Shown one piece after another: positions 40,110 through 47,683 of a stretch of 64,000 nt of DNA. Source of the stretch: UBA3102 sp964413055 (GTDB lineage: Bacteria; Bacillota; Desulfotomaculia; Desulfotomaculales; Pelotomaculaceae); the NCBI GenBank assembly GCA_964413055.1, contig CAYPRB010000001.1, positions 124,001 to 188,000 of the forward strand, in the 5' to 3' direction. Under the pieces are notes generated by a model, which saw only the letters and a list, made by a program, of their open reading frames with translations, was not told the DNA's origin and searched no databases. A program made the translations under genes and the position numbers. Each line of letters begins with the position of its first letter. Within the stretch, counting starts at the first letter, position 1.

Positions 40110-40355
40110 TTACTGGCAGTCCATCCAGAACACCCTGCTCCTTTCGTCCAGCTCGGTGACCTTCTGTTGCATTGCCCGCAGTTTGTCGTTGATCTCCTCT
40201 GCTTCAGCGGGACCGATGTCGTTGTCCCGGGCGTATGCGGCCAGCTCTCTCATTTCCCTCAACCTGGCCTCGATCTCGTCCAGGGCCTCCATCCTCCGTT
40301 CCACCCATTCCAGCTTTTGTTTTAAATAATCGGCATGGGAATTAATAATCATCAT
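40110..40355 (-). CDS. 81-aa coiled-coil protein of unknown function
   Basis: The protein is highly charged and helical with heptad spacing (LKQKLEWVERRMEALDEIEARLREMRELA) and no membrane segment. It follows the frameshifted gene by 16 bp on the same strand, so both probably form one unit downstream of flagellin. It could be a structural or chaperone-like accessory of the flagellar cluster, but I do not recognise it. Confidence 0.6.
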   Translation of the reverse strand: MMIINSHADYLKQKLEWVERRMEALDEIEARLREMRELAAYARDNDIGPAEAEEINDKLRAMQQKVTELDERSRVFWMDCQ

Positions 40356-40371
40356 CCTCTGCGCAAAGACT

Positions 40372-40853
40372 CTAGTTATGGGGCTGCTCCTCTCCCCAGG
40401 CGTCGAGCTTTTCCATGACCAGGTCGTAAGTCCTCCCCGAAACTTCGGGAAGTCCGCCCAGCATGTCCTTGACCTGGTTGAAGCCCTCGGTGATTGCTCT
40501 TTTCAACTCCCCGAGCTTGGCCTTGTCTCCCCCGGAGATAGCAATTGCAAAGTCGACAATCCGGTCACTGACCGCCTCTGCCCCCAGGGGGCCGTTTTCG
40601 GAGATTAATTCTGCCGCGTTTTCCCCTTGGTTTTATCAATCTTAACGGTTTCACCCTCAAAAGCCTCGATTTTTTCCAGTATATAACCCTGTTGCCGTAA
40701 AAATTCCTCCACCATTTTTCTCAAGTCGTTATACTGAGCTGCGCACTTTTCTTTTAGTTTTTCTATCTCATTTTGTCCTGGTTCTAAAATCTTTTTGCCG
40801 TAGGTAACTACCTGGTGTTTTTCGCCGGGAACGTAGGCATCCGTACTTTTCAC
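40372..40853 (-). pseudogene. Frameshifted gene of the flagellin neighbourhood (two half frames)
   Basis: The first half starts at ATG 40853 (MKSTDAYVPGEKHQVV...) and ends at a stop at 40605. The second half continues in the -1 frame from GENAAELISENGPLGAEAVSD to a TAG at 40372 and has no start of its own. The switch is at the minus-strand run GGGGAAAA (plus-strand C run 40623-40626). One extra G would restore a single protein of about 160 aa. The second half (VDFAIAISGGDKAKLGELK, GLPEVSGRTYDLVMEKLD) looks like a genuine conserved domain. This is a one-base deletion, a sequencing error near the assembly gap, or less likely a programmed frameshift. Confidence 0.7.
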
Positions 40854-40896
40854 TGTTAATCTAATTCACAAAGAATTTGCTGATAGAACGAACCGC

Positions 40897-41043
40897 AGGA
40901 ACCGTCCCCCTGGTTCCCCCNNNNNNNNNNNNNNNNNNNNNNNNNNNNNNNNNNNNNNNNNNNNNNNNNNNNNNNNNNNNNNNNNNNNNNNNNNNNNNNN
41001 NNNNNNNNNNNNNNNNNNNNCCCCCTGGTTCCCCCTGATTCCC
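40897..41043. repeat. Second repeat family spanning the assembly gap
   Basis: Left of the 100-N gap the sequence ends in GGAACCGTCCCCCTGGTTCC and CCC. Right of it, CCCCCTGGTTCCCCCTGATT continues the same pattern. The gap therefore lies inside a tandem of C-rich repeats, which probably stopped the assembly. Confidence 0.7.
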
Positions 41044-41052
41044 TTGTTATAG

Positions 41053-41081
41053 AAAAGAGGCCCCAGGATTGACCTGAGACC
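41053..41081 (-). terminator. Intrinsic terminator of flagellin
   Basis: On the minus strand GGTCTCAGG pairs with CCTGGGGCC (with G-U pairs) around a TCAAT loop and is followed by TCTTTT. Confidence 0.8.
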
Positions 41082-41106
41082 CCTTTGGTATTGTGTTTGA
41101 CAGTAA

Positions 41107-42468
41107 TTACCGCAGGAGCTGGAGTACGCCCTGGGGCATCTGGTTGGCCTGGGCCAGCATGGCCTGGGCGGCCTGGGAGAGGATGCTGGTCTTGGTGAAC
41201 TCCATCATCTCCTTGGCCATGTCCACGTCGCGAATGCGGGACTCGGCGGCGGTTAGGTTCTCGGCTGAAGTTCCCAGGTTGTTGATGGTGTGCTCCAGGC
41301 GGTTCTGGTACGCGCCAAGCTTGGAACGCTCTGTGGAAACTTCCTCAATGGCATCAGTGATAGTAGTTATAGCGGCATTAGCTACAGTTGCATTACTGAC
41401 GTTAATAGCATTGACGCCTAAAGCAGCTGACCTCATGTCAGAAATAGAAACATACATAGTCTGATTTTCGTTAGCACCAATATGCATATTTAGTCCGCCA
41501 TTACTTGTTACTTCTATGTCTACATTATTAGCTAAAGTTCCGCCGCTTACTTCGAATTGCAAGCCTTTTGCATCACCACTCTGAATAGTTATTACATTCC
41601 CATCAGCAGTGTACGCCTCGCTACCATCAAGAGTGACAGAAGCATCTGTTCCGTCCGTTACCGCTGCACCAGCAAATGAGCCGTCTAATCCCGATGTAGT
41701 CATGTCTGCCTTGCTTCCTATAACGCTAGAAGTTAAAACAATTCCTGCACCATCATTATGTGAAGCAGTAACACCAATTCCCGCTGAGTTAATTGTATCT
41801 AAGGCATCCTGAACAGTATTAGATGAATTAAAAGCAAAAGAAACTCCATTGATTGTTATGGTGCTATCATCAGCAAGAGCAGTATTCTTTGTAGTAAATG
41901 TATCTGTAGTTGTGGCAGTAGCAGCAGTTGCATCAGTCTTGGCAGTAATCTGTATGCTTGCACCGACAGTAGTATCTGACGATCCACCAAGAACCGTAAC
42001 TTTTCCATCATCTGCAGTATCTGCATTTGTAACGGTAGCATTTACAGCTGCTCCACCATTTAGAAGCTTTTTGGTGTTAAATTCTGTTGTGTTACCAATA
42101 CGGTCAATTTCATCTCTTAGTTGGTTAATTTCCTTTTGTATTTCATTGCGGTCTGTTTCGGTGTTTGTATCGTTAGAAGCTTGTACTGCCAATTCCCGCA
42201 TTCTTTGTAGAATACTATGAGTCTCGTTTAAAGCCCCTTCCGCAGTTTGAATTAATGAAATCCCATCCTGAGCATTCCTGGTTGCCTGCTCCAGGCCCCG
42301 GATTTGACCGCGCATCTTCTCCGAGATTGCCAGTCCCGCTGCATCGTCGGCCGCGCTGTTGATACGCAGGCCGGATGAAAGTTTCTCCAGTGAGTTCTGC
42401 TGCACGTTGTTGTTGAAGGTCAACTGACGATACGTGTTCAGTGCCGCAATGTTGTGGTTAATGATCAT
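41107..42468 (-). CDS. hag: Flagellin
   Basis: The 453-aa filament protein has conserved ends. The N-terminal D0/D1 part reads MIINHNIAALNTYRQLTFNN ... SSGLRINSAADDAAGLAISE, and the C-terminal D0 part ends AMLAQANQMPQGVLQLLR. The middle (~residues 145-370) is a Thr/Ala/Asp-rich variable domain. Base use changes inside the gene: a 60-base line in the variable part (41821-41880) has 21 G+C, while one in the conserved end (41161-41220) has 37. The middle was probably exchanged by recombination. A sigma-28 promoter and a CsrA-type leader precede it. The start has AAGGAGG. Confidence 0.97.
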   Translation of the reverse strand: MIINHNIAALNTYRQLTFNNNVQQNSLEKLSSGLRINSAADDAAGLAISEKMRGQIRGLEQATRNAQDGISLIQTAEGALNETHSILQRMRELAVQASNDTNTETDRNEIQKEINQLRDEIDRIGNTTEFNTKKLLNGGAAVNATVTNADTADDGKVTVLGGSSDTTVGASIQITAKTDATAATATTTDTFTTKNTALADDSTITINGVSFAFNSSNTVQDALDTINSAGIGVTASHNDGAGIVLTSSVIGSKADMTTSGLDGSFAGAAVTDGTDASVTLDGSEAYTADGNVITIQSGDAKGLQFEVSGGTLANNVDIEVTSNGGLNMHIGANENQTMYVSISDMRSAALGVNAINVSNATVANAAITTITDAIEEVSTERSKLGAYQNRLEHTINNLGTSAENLTAAESRIRDVDMAKEMMEFTKTSILSQAAQAMLAQANQMPQGVLQLLR

Positions 42469-42469
42469 T

Positions 42470-42562
42470 TTTTCTTCCTCCTTGAAGTTTTTTATCGCCG
42501 CAATCCTTTGCGGCCGGGTTTCAGTCCCGTCGGCCGCCCGGGACTTTAGTCACCTATGGTAT
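42470..42562 (-). promoter_or_regulatory. Structured flagellin leader, probable CsrA target
   Basis: Reading the minus strand, the leader first forms GTCCC / GGGAC (42544-42524). A hairpin CCGCAA-AGGA-TTGCGG (42513-42498) follows, with AGGA exposed in the loop, and then the AAGGAGGAAG ribosome site. GGA in a loop plus GGA in the Shine-Dalgarno is the known CsrA signature for flagellin mRNA. The loop of the first hairpin (GCGGCC) can also pair with GGCCGC at the base of the second, so alternative folds or a pseudoknot are possible. Confidence 0.65.
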
Positions 42563-42589
42563 ATATCGGCTGGTTTATTTTGAAATTTA
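42563..42589 (-). promoter_or_regulatory. Sigma-28 promoter of flagellin
   Basis: On the minus strand: TAAA (42589-42586), exactly 15 bp, then GCCGATAT (42570-42563), a full match to the SigD/FliA consensus. Confidence 0.92.
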
Positions 42590-42602
42590 GGGGTATTTTA
42601 AA

Positions 42603-42839
42603 TTATTTTTGAGTATTTGATTTGAGCAGCCGGTTCAAGTTCGCGGCCAGGTCTTTCGACGCCACGGCCGCCCGGTTTTCTTCCTGTATGGCCCGGTAAA
42701 TCTCGCTGCGGTAGACGGCGGTTTCTTGCGGGGCCTCGATGCCGATGCGCACGGAGTCGCCGCTGACGTCCAGTACCACGATGCGGATGTTGTCGCCGAT
42801 ATTGACGGCCTCGCCCTTTTTCCTGCCCAGTACCAGCAT
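42603..42839 (-). CDS. csrA: Carbon storage regulator CsrA
   Basis: CsrA is a dimeric RNA-binding protein that blocks translation of flagellin mRNA in Firmicutes. The 78-aa sequence begins MLVLGRKKGEAVNIGDNIRI, with the RNA-contacting residues of strand 1 (LxLxRK) and of strand 5 (VRIGIEAPQETAVYR). It starts one base after the fliW stop and precedes flagellin, whose leader shows GGA-loop hairpins. This matches the FliW-CsrA-Hag partner switch known from Bacillus subtilis. Confidence 0.96.
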   Translation of the reverse strand: MLVLGRKKGEAVNIGDNIRIVVLDVSGDSVRIGIEAPQETAVYRSEIYRAIQEENRAAVASKDLAANLNRLLKSNTQK

Positions 42840-43274
42840 TTATTTCCCCTCCCCGGCGGCCTCATTCTTCTTTAGGCGGGGCAGCGGGTGGCGGATACTG
42901 TAGCGCCCGTCGTTCAGCACCACCTGGGCGGCGTTGCCGGAGGCCACGTTCAGCACCACCGGGGCCAGGAGGTTGACGGTAGCGTCCTGGAGACCCCGGC
43001 CGGCGTTGACGATACAAAAAACCGCCGCCTTTTCCGGCCGTTCTATGCCCAGGGCCCGGGCGTCTTCTTCCGGCAGGTCGAATTCGTAGTCCGGGAAAAG
43101 CGCAAACGGGTTGACCAGGATAAAGCCGGTTTGGTAGTCCTGCCGGGACTGCAAAAAGAAAAAAGGCGCCTCCTGCGCCAGGGCGATAATTTCAAACCTG
43201 GTCAGTTCTGCGGGGAGGCCGGGCAGGCCGGCCGGAAAGTTAACGCGGTTTTGCTTGCGGGACAGAATGATCAC
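42840..43274 (-). CDS. fliW: Flagellar assembly factor FliW
   Basis: FliW binds CsrA allosterically and is itself held by free flagellin, linking filament synthesis to export. The 144-aa protein has the family pattern (FPAGLPGLPAELTRFEII, LVNPFALFPDYEFDLPEED, LNLAPVV-like NLLAPVVLN and ending YSIRHPL). It is the first gene of a fliW-csrA unit with its own vegetative promoter, and csrA follows without a gap. Confidence 0.95.
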   Translation of the reverse strand: MIILSRKQNRVNFPAGLPGLPAELTRFEIIALAQEAPFFFLQSRQDYQTGFILVNPFALFPDYEFDLPEEDARALGIERPEKAAVFCIVNAGRGLQDATVNLLAPVVLNVASGNAAQVVLNDGRYSIRHPLPRLKKNEAAGEGK

Positions 43275-43303
43275 CCCAATTTTTTAGAAATTTCTCACCT
43301 AGC

Positions 43304-43332
43304 ATTTTAAACTTTAGAGGAGATCATTGCAA
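43304..43332 (-). promoter_or_regulatory. Sigma-A promoter of fliW-csrA
   Basis: On the minus strand: TTGCAA (43332-43327), 17-bp spacer, TAAAAT (43309-43304), 29 bp before the fliW ATG. Confidence 0.6.
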
Positions 43333-43390
43333 TCTTTTGTTGATTTTGTCAGCAAACTATATTGCTTGACATTTTTTTTAAAAAGCATCT

Positions 43391-43417
43391 TAAGTTTTGG
43401 CTTTATATTCCGACTAA
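43391..43417 (+). promoter_or_regulatory. Weak sigma-28-like promoter of fliD
   Basis: TAAGTTTT (43391-43398) and CCGACTAA (43410-43417) resemble the SigD pattern, but the spacing is one base shorter than in the flgM and flagellin promoters and the -10 has a changed base. fliD is a usual late gene. Confidence 0.4.
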
Positions 43418-43449
43418 GTTTATATAGGAAAAGGTAAGAGGTGATTGAT

Positions 43450-45009
43450 ATGTCTTCCAACCTGCGCATAGGCGGGCTGGTTTCGGGACTGGAAGTGGAT
43501 GCCATCATTAAAGACATGATGGCGATAAAAAGGGTGCCGCTGGACAGGCTGGAGCAGGAAAAGCAGATTCTCCAGTGGCAGCAGGAGGACTACCGGGAGC
43601 TCAACACCAGCCTGCGTTCTTTCCGGGATAAGGTTTTTAACATGAGGCTCCAGTCAACCTACCAGGCGAAAACGGCTGTTTCGTCAAATGCGGGCGCCGT
43701 GGCTGCTGCCGCCACCGGCAGCGCGATACCGGGCAGGTATACCGTGACCGTGACCCAGCTTGCGGAAGGGGTTTTGAAAGGGAGCCAGGCCGCGCTGGCC
43801 GACGAGACAGACGCGGAGGGAAATACCAAAACCCTGGCCGGGCAGTTTACCACCTTAAGCGGCAGTATTTCTTTTACCCTGGAGGGCAGCGCGGGGAGCC
43901 GGGAATTTGCTTTTGATACCGCGACGGACAACATCTACACGGTGGTTGCGGAAATTAACGCCGCGGACCTGGGCATCAGCGCCGGTTACGACGCTAATTT
44001 AAACCGGTTCTTTCTCAGCACGGCATCAACCGGTGCAGACGCGATAATCAAGGTTACGGCGGATTCCGACAATTTTCTCACCGGCCCGCTGGAGGACGGC
44101 AGCGACAACGTGCTCAAGCTGCAAATGAAACTGTACGGTGCCGGGCCGCCCGAAGAAGGACTCTACGCCGGGCAGGATGCCCGGTTTGACTTCGGTGACG
44201 CCGGGGGGCTGACCAGCGCCTCCAATACCGTCACCGTCAACGGTATTACGCTCAACCTGAAGGAGGGCGGGGGTGCGGGCAGCACCATTACCATTGCTAA
44301 CGACACGGATGCCGTTTATGAGGCGGTTACTGAATTTATAACTGCTTATAATGAGGTCATCGAGCAAATCAACGATAAGCTGGCCGAGACGCGTTACCGC
44401 GACTACCCTCCCCTGACCGGTGCGCAGAGGAAAGAGATGTCCGAAACCGAGATCGAAAGGTGGGAGGAGTTCGCCCGCAGCGGCCTTTTGCGCAACGATA
44501 CCCTCCTTAACCGGGTCGCGATCAATATGCGTGCCACCATGTCTGCCGTGGTTCCCGGCTTGACCGCCGGTGCGGGTTATGACAACCTGGCCGGAACCGG
44601 GATCACCACCGGTACTTATGACGAGAAGGGAAAACTGTATGTTGACGAGGACCGGCTGAGGGAGGCGCTGCAGGAAGACCCGGAAGGCGTGAGGAACCTT
44701 TTTACCACCAGTTCCGACACTTACCAGGAGAAGGGTATCGCCATGCGGCTGTACGAGGACGTGAACAACGCCATGTCCTTGCTTGCCGCCAAGGCCGGCA
44801 GCGACAGCAGTTACAGCCTGGCGGACAACAGCACCATCGGCAAAAGGATGGCCCAAATCGACGGTGATATCGATAAATTGGAAGAACGCCTGAACAAAAT
44901 AGAGGACCGCTACTGGCGGCAGTTCACCGCCCTGGAGCGGGCCGTACAGCAGATGAACGCCCAGAGTGCCTGGCTGTACCAGCAGTTCGGCGGGATGCAG
45001 GGTTATTAA
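43450..45009 (+). CDS. fliD: Flagellar filament cap protein FliD
   Basis: FliD caps the growing filament and promotes flagellin folding. The N-terminus NLRIGGLVSGLEVDAIIKDMM and the C-terminal coiled region (IDKLEERLNKIEDRYWRQFT ... MNAQSAWLYQQF) are typical of the family. A further domain boundary is the FliD_C start YTGAGYDNLA-like GAGYDNLAGTG. Length is 519 aa. The ATG at 43450 follows AGAGGTGAT; a GTG nine bases upstream lies in that ribosome site. fliS follows after 70 bp. Confidence 0.95.
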   Translation: MSSNLRIGGLVSGLEVDAIIKDMMAIKRVPLDRLEQEKQILQWQQEDYRELNTSLRSFRDKVFNMRLQSTYQAKTAVSSNAGAVAAAATGSAIPGRYTVTVTQLAEGVLKGSQAALADETDAEGNTKTLAGQFTTLSGSISFTLEGSAGSREFAFDTATDNIYTVVAEINAADLGISAGYDANLNRFFLSTASTGADAIIKVTADSDNFLTGPLEDGSDNVLKLQMKLYGAGPPEEGLYAGQDARFDFGDAGGLTSASNTVTVNGITLNLKEGGGAGSTITIANDTDAVYEAVTEFITAYNEVIEQINDKLAETRYRDYPPLTGAQRKEMSETEIERWEEFARSGLLRNDTLLNRVAINMRATMSAVVPGLTAGAGYDNLAGTGITTGTYDEKGKLYVDEDRLREALQEDPEGVRNLFTTSSDTYQEKGIAMRLYEDVNNAMSLLAAKAGSDSSYSLADNSTIGKRMAQIDGDIDKLEERLNKIEDRYWRQFTALERAVQQMNAQSAWLYQQFGGMQGY

Positions 45010-45079
45010 AGTAAAGTGCTGTAATCTATAATCTATATCAATAATTTATAATCATAATAAAATTTCGGAGGTGGGCCGG

Positions 45080-45472
45080 GTGAATAAGCTAAATCCTTAC
45101 CAGCAGTACCGGCAAAACGCGGTGATGAGCGCGGGCCGGGGGGAATTGACCCTGATGCTCTATGACGCTGCCGTTAAGTACATCAAGCAGGGTGTTAAAT
45201 TTATTGAAAACCAAAATATCGAAAAAACGCATCACGCCATCGTGCGGGCCCAGGAAATCTTTCTGCACCTTGGTGATACGCTCAATATGGATTACGAAAT
45301 ATCAAAGAACCTGTCCCTGCTTTATGATTATCTGTACCGCCGCCTGACCGAGGCCAACGTTAAAAAGGACGGCCGGGTGCTGGCCGAAGCGCTGGACCTG
45401 GCGGAAGAGCTGCGGGATGCCTGGGCGGAGGCGGTCAGGCTGGCCGGGCCGGCTCCCGCGGCAAGCCTGTAA
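45080..45472 (+). CDS. fliS: Flagellin export chaperone FliS
   Basis: FliS binds flagellin's C-terminus before export. The four-helix protein starts NKLNPYQQYRQNAVMSAGRG and contains ELTLMLYDAAVKYIKQG, both family-typical. The GTG at 45080 follows GGAGGT. Length is 130 aa. The next gene starts two bases after its stop. Confidence 0.93.
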   Translation: MNKLNPYQQYRQNAVMSAGRGELTLMLYDAAVKYIKQGVKFIENQNIEKTHHAIVRAQEIFLHLGDTLNMDYEISKNLSLLYDYLYRRLTEANVKKDGRVLAEALDLAEELRDAWAEAVRLAGPAPAASL

Positions 45473-45473
45473 T

Positions 45474-45962
45474 ATGGCCGGGGATGGATTAAGCCGCCTT
45501 TTGACCGCGTCTGTGGAGCTGGCGGAGAGAAAGAAACACCTGCTGGAGGAGCTGCGGCGGCTCACCTGTGACCAGGCGCGGCTGCTGGAACCGGAAAAGG
45601 CGGAGGAATTGCAGGCCGTACTGGAAAAAAAACAAGATCTAATGGAGGAAGTAACCGGGGTGGACGCCGGGGCGGCCCGTTTGGAGCGGGAGATCCAAAA
45701 CACCTTGGAGAAGGACCCCGGTGCGGGGGCCGGTGCGGTTACGGCTCAAAAACAGGAGACCGTCGCAAGCCTGCGGCGCAGCCATCTCACTGTCCTGCGG
45801 GAAATAAAGGAACTGGACGACCGGAACCGGGAAAAAGCGCACGCAGCATACCGCCGGTTAAAAGACACCGTGAAGTCACTGCGCGCCGGAAGGCGCTCGC
45901 AAAAGGCCTACCGCCGGCCGGCGCCGCATTTTGGCGGCTGCTTCGTGGACAAGAAAAAATAA
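45474..45962 (+). CDS. FliT/FlgN-like flagellar chaperone candidate
   Basis: A 162-aa, highly charged helical protein follows fliS at once, the usual FliT position. Sequence identity in the FliT family is low, so assignment rests on place and coiled-coil pattern (LAERKKHLLEELRRLTCDQARLLEPEKAEELQAVLE split by short loops). FliT-type proteins keep FliD soluble and modulate regulators. The basic C-terminal part (RRSQKAYRRPAPHFGGCFV) resembles an export or RNA-binding tail and is unusual. Confidence 0.7.
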   Translation: MAGDGLSRLLTASVELAERKKHLLEELRRLTCDQARLLEPEKAEELQAVLEKKQDLMEEVTGVDAGAARLEREIQNTLEKDPGAGAGAVTAQKQETVASLRRSHLTVLREIKELDDRNREKAHAAYRRLKDTVKSLRAGRRSQKAYRRPAPHFGGCFVDKKK

Positions 45963-45980
45963 TTTTTTGAGGTGATTTTA

Positions 45981-46385
45981 ATGAAGGTCGAAGGTATCGG
46001 CAGCGCAAACCTGCCCCTGCAGCAGCAAAGAGGGAGGACCGGAGCGGCGCCGGACCGGCAGGACGCGGGGCCGGGCGCAGCCGGTGCGGGGCCGGGCGGG
46101 GACAAAGCTGTTTCTGAGGCACGGGCCGGGCAGGCCGGCAGGGCAGCCGGAGCTGCTTTGAACCGGGAGGTGCTGGAAGAAGCGGTCGAGAAGGCAAACC
46201 AGACCATGGAAACTTACCGGACCGAGCTGCGTTTTAAGGTCCACGAGGGCAGCGGGGAAATGATGGTCAAGGTGATCAACGCCGAGGACGATACCGTGAT
46301 CCGGGAAATACCGCCGGAGAATATTCTCGACTTTGTGGCGCACGTAAAAAAAATGCTCGGCATCATTATCGACAAGTTTATCTAA
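45981..46385 (+). CDS. flaG: FlaG family protein
   Basis: The 134-aa protein has a Gly/Ala/Arg-rich N-terminal half with no clear structure. A FlaG domain follows (LRFKVHEGSGEMMVKVINAE, then DTVIREIPPENILD). FlaG proteins influence filament length, but the mechanism is not settled. The ATG follows GAGGTGA. It ends the fliD-fliS-fliT-flaG unit, and a terminator lies about 90 bp downstream. Confidence 0.88.
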   Translation: MKVEGIGSANLPLQQQRGRTGAAPDRQDAGPGAAGAGPGGDKAVSEARAGQAGRAAGAALNREVLEEAVEKANQTMETYRTELRFKVHEGSGEMMVKVINAEDDTVIREIPPENILDFVAHVKKMLGIIIDKFI

Positions 46386-46474
46386 AAGCATAAAACCAAA
46401 ACCATAGATTAATAATCAAACCGGCCGGTATTAAAAGCCATGCCTGAATACTTTCCGGCCGGGTCATTATTTTT

Positions 46475-46507
46475 ACCTGCCATTTTACATGGAGCAGGTT
46501 TTTTGTT
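46475..46507 (+). terminator. Intrinsic terminator between flaG and the flgB leader
   Basis: ACCTGC pairs with GCAGGT, with an inner CAT / ATG extension, followed by seven T. Confidence 0.8.
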
Positions 46508-46523
46508 TTTTAAGTAGAAAATA

Positions 46524-46552
46524 TTACATTATCTGCCTAAATTTTTTATAAT
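46524..46552 (+). promoter_or_regulatory. Putative sigma-A promoter of the flgB operon
   Basis: TTACAT (46524-46529), 17-bp spacer, TATAAT (46547-46552). Transcription from about 46559 would carry the riboswitch in a leader of roughly 250 nt. Confidence 0.55.
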
Positions 46553-46649
46553 ATTTTACCTCATAATGAAGGATTTACAAAATTATTGTAGAATGTTTGA
46601 TGAGTAGCGGAATAATATGCCGCTGGAATTAAATAATGGTACTTCTGAG

Positions 46650-46745
46650 AAAAGGGCAAACCTTCCGAAAGGGAGGGACGCAAAACCACGGGTCTAAAGC
46701 CAGTCTCAAGTTTCAAGGTTGGCCAGGACAGCCGGGTTGCCGGGG
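46650..46745 (+). promoter_or_regulatory. Class-I c-di-GMP riboswitch (GEMM-I)
   Basis: The conserved parts of the GEMM-I aptamer are present in order: GGGCAAACC, a stem closed by a GAAA tetraloop (CCTTCC-GAAA-GGGAGG) and GACGCAAAACCACGGG. CTAA, a second hairpin arm, and GACAGCCGGGTTGCC follow. An intrinsic terminator sits directly downstream, ahead of flgB. In Clostridioides difficile the same class precedes flgB and shuts the flagellar operon when c-di-GMP is high. The same OFF logic is likely here. Confidence 0.93.
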
Positions 46746-46753
46746 GAAGATCA

Positions 46754-46787
46754 AAAATCCAAGCCCTTTTTTCGGCTTGGATTTTTT
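46754..46787 (+). terminator. Intrinsic terminator of the c-di-GMP riboswitch
   Basis: AATCCAAGCC pairs with GGCTTGGATT around CTTTTTTC and is followed by five more T. It ends 20 bp before the flgB start, so it must be bypassed for operon expression. Confidence 0.92.
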
Positions 46788-46807
46788 TAATGATGGGAGG
46801 ATGGGCT

Positions 46808-47212
46808 GTGGGTATTTTTTCGGATGCAGCAATAACCGGCCTGAAAAAAGGGCTCGATGCCGCGGGACTGCGGCACAGGGTGATGGCCGACAATATTGCC
46901 AACGTCAATACGCCTCGTTTTAAAAAATCCACCGTGGTGTTCGAGTCCCTGCTGCAAAAAGCCCTGGACGAAGCACCGGTCCGGATGGCCGTCGCGGATT
47001 ACCGGCACTTCGGCGGCGGGACGGATTTGGCAGGTGTCCGCCCCGTGGTCATGCGCAGTAAAGCAACTTCCATGCGCACCGACGGCAACAACGTCGACAT
47101 CGACCAGGAAATGGCCGCGCTGGCGGTCAACACCATCCGCTACCGGGCTTTATCCACTGATTTAAGAGAGCATTACGCGCTTTTAAGCCTGGCGATCACC
47201 GGAAGGGGGTAA
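46808..47212 (+). CDS. flgB: Flagellar basal-body rod protein FlgB
   Basis: FlgB is the proximal rod subunit. The motif RHRVMADNIANVNTPRFKKS near residue 22 is the family signature. The GTG at 46808 lies 7 bp after GGGAGG; ATG codons at 46790 and 46793 precede that site and fall in the terminator tail, so they are rejected. Length is 134 aa. It opens an operon of more than 20 genes that reaches the end of the window. Confidence 0.94.
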   Translation: MGIFSDAAITGLKKGLDAAGLRHRVMADNIANVNTPRFKKSTVVFESLLQKALDEAPVRMAVADYRHFGGGTDLAGVRPVVMRSKATSMRTDGNNVDIDQEMAALAVNTIRYRALSTDLREHYALLSLAITGRG

Positions 47213-47215
47213 GTA

Positions 47216-47656
47216 ATGAGTATTTTTGATTCTTTTGCTATCAGTGCTTCCGCCCTTACGGCGGAGAGACTTAGACTGGATCTGATTTCCAATAATATTG
47301 CCAACATTAACAGTACCGGCCGGCCCAACGACCCGGCCCAGGAACCCTACCGCCGGAAAGTCCCGGTGTTTGCGCAGATGCTGAAACGGGTTCAGGCCGG
47401 AGACGGGGTGCGTTACGGTTTCAGAGGCGCGGGAGTGAAAATGGCCGCGGTGCTGGAAGACAACAGCCCGCCGCGCCTGGTGCACGACCCGGACCACCCT
47501 CATGCCGGTGAAAGAGGTTTTGTGGCTTATCCCGATATTAATATCGTTAGGGAGATGGTTGACGCCATGACGGCCACCAGGGCCTACGAGGCCAATGTCA
47601 CGGCCTTGAACGCGGCCAAGGATATTGCCCTGCAGGCCTTGGAAATAGGCCGGTAA
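47216..47656 (+). CDS. flgC: Flagellar basal-body rod protein FlgC
   Basis: FlgC is a rod subunit. Typical parts are SIFDSFAISASALTAERLRL, DLISNNIANINSTGRPNDP and the C-terminal YPDINIVREMVDAMTATRAY. Length is 146 aa. It begins 3 bp after the flgB stop. Confidence 0.96.
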   Translation: MSIFDSFAISASALTAERLRLDLISNNIANINSTGRPNDPAQEPYRRKVPVFAQMLKRVQAGDGVRYGFRGAGVKMAAVLEDNSPPRLVHDPDHPHAGERGFVAYPDINIVREMVDAMTATRAYEANVTALNAAKDIALQALEIGR

Positions 47657-47683
47657 GCCCGGTGGTTAAAAGGGGGGAAGATT

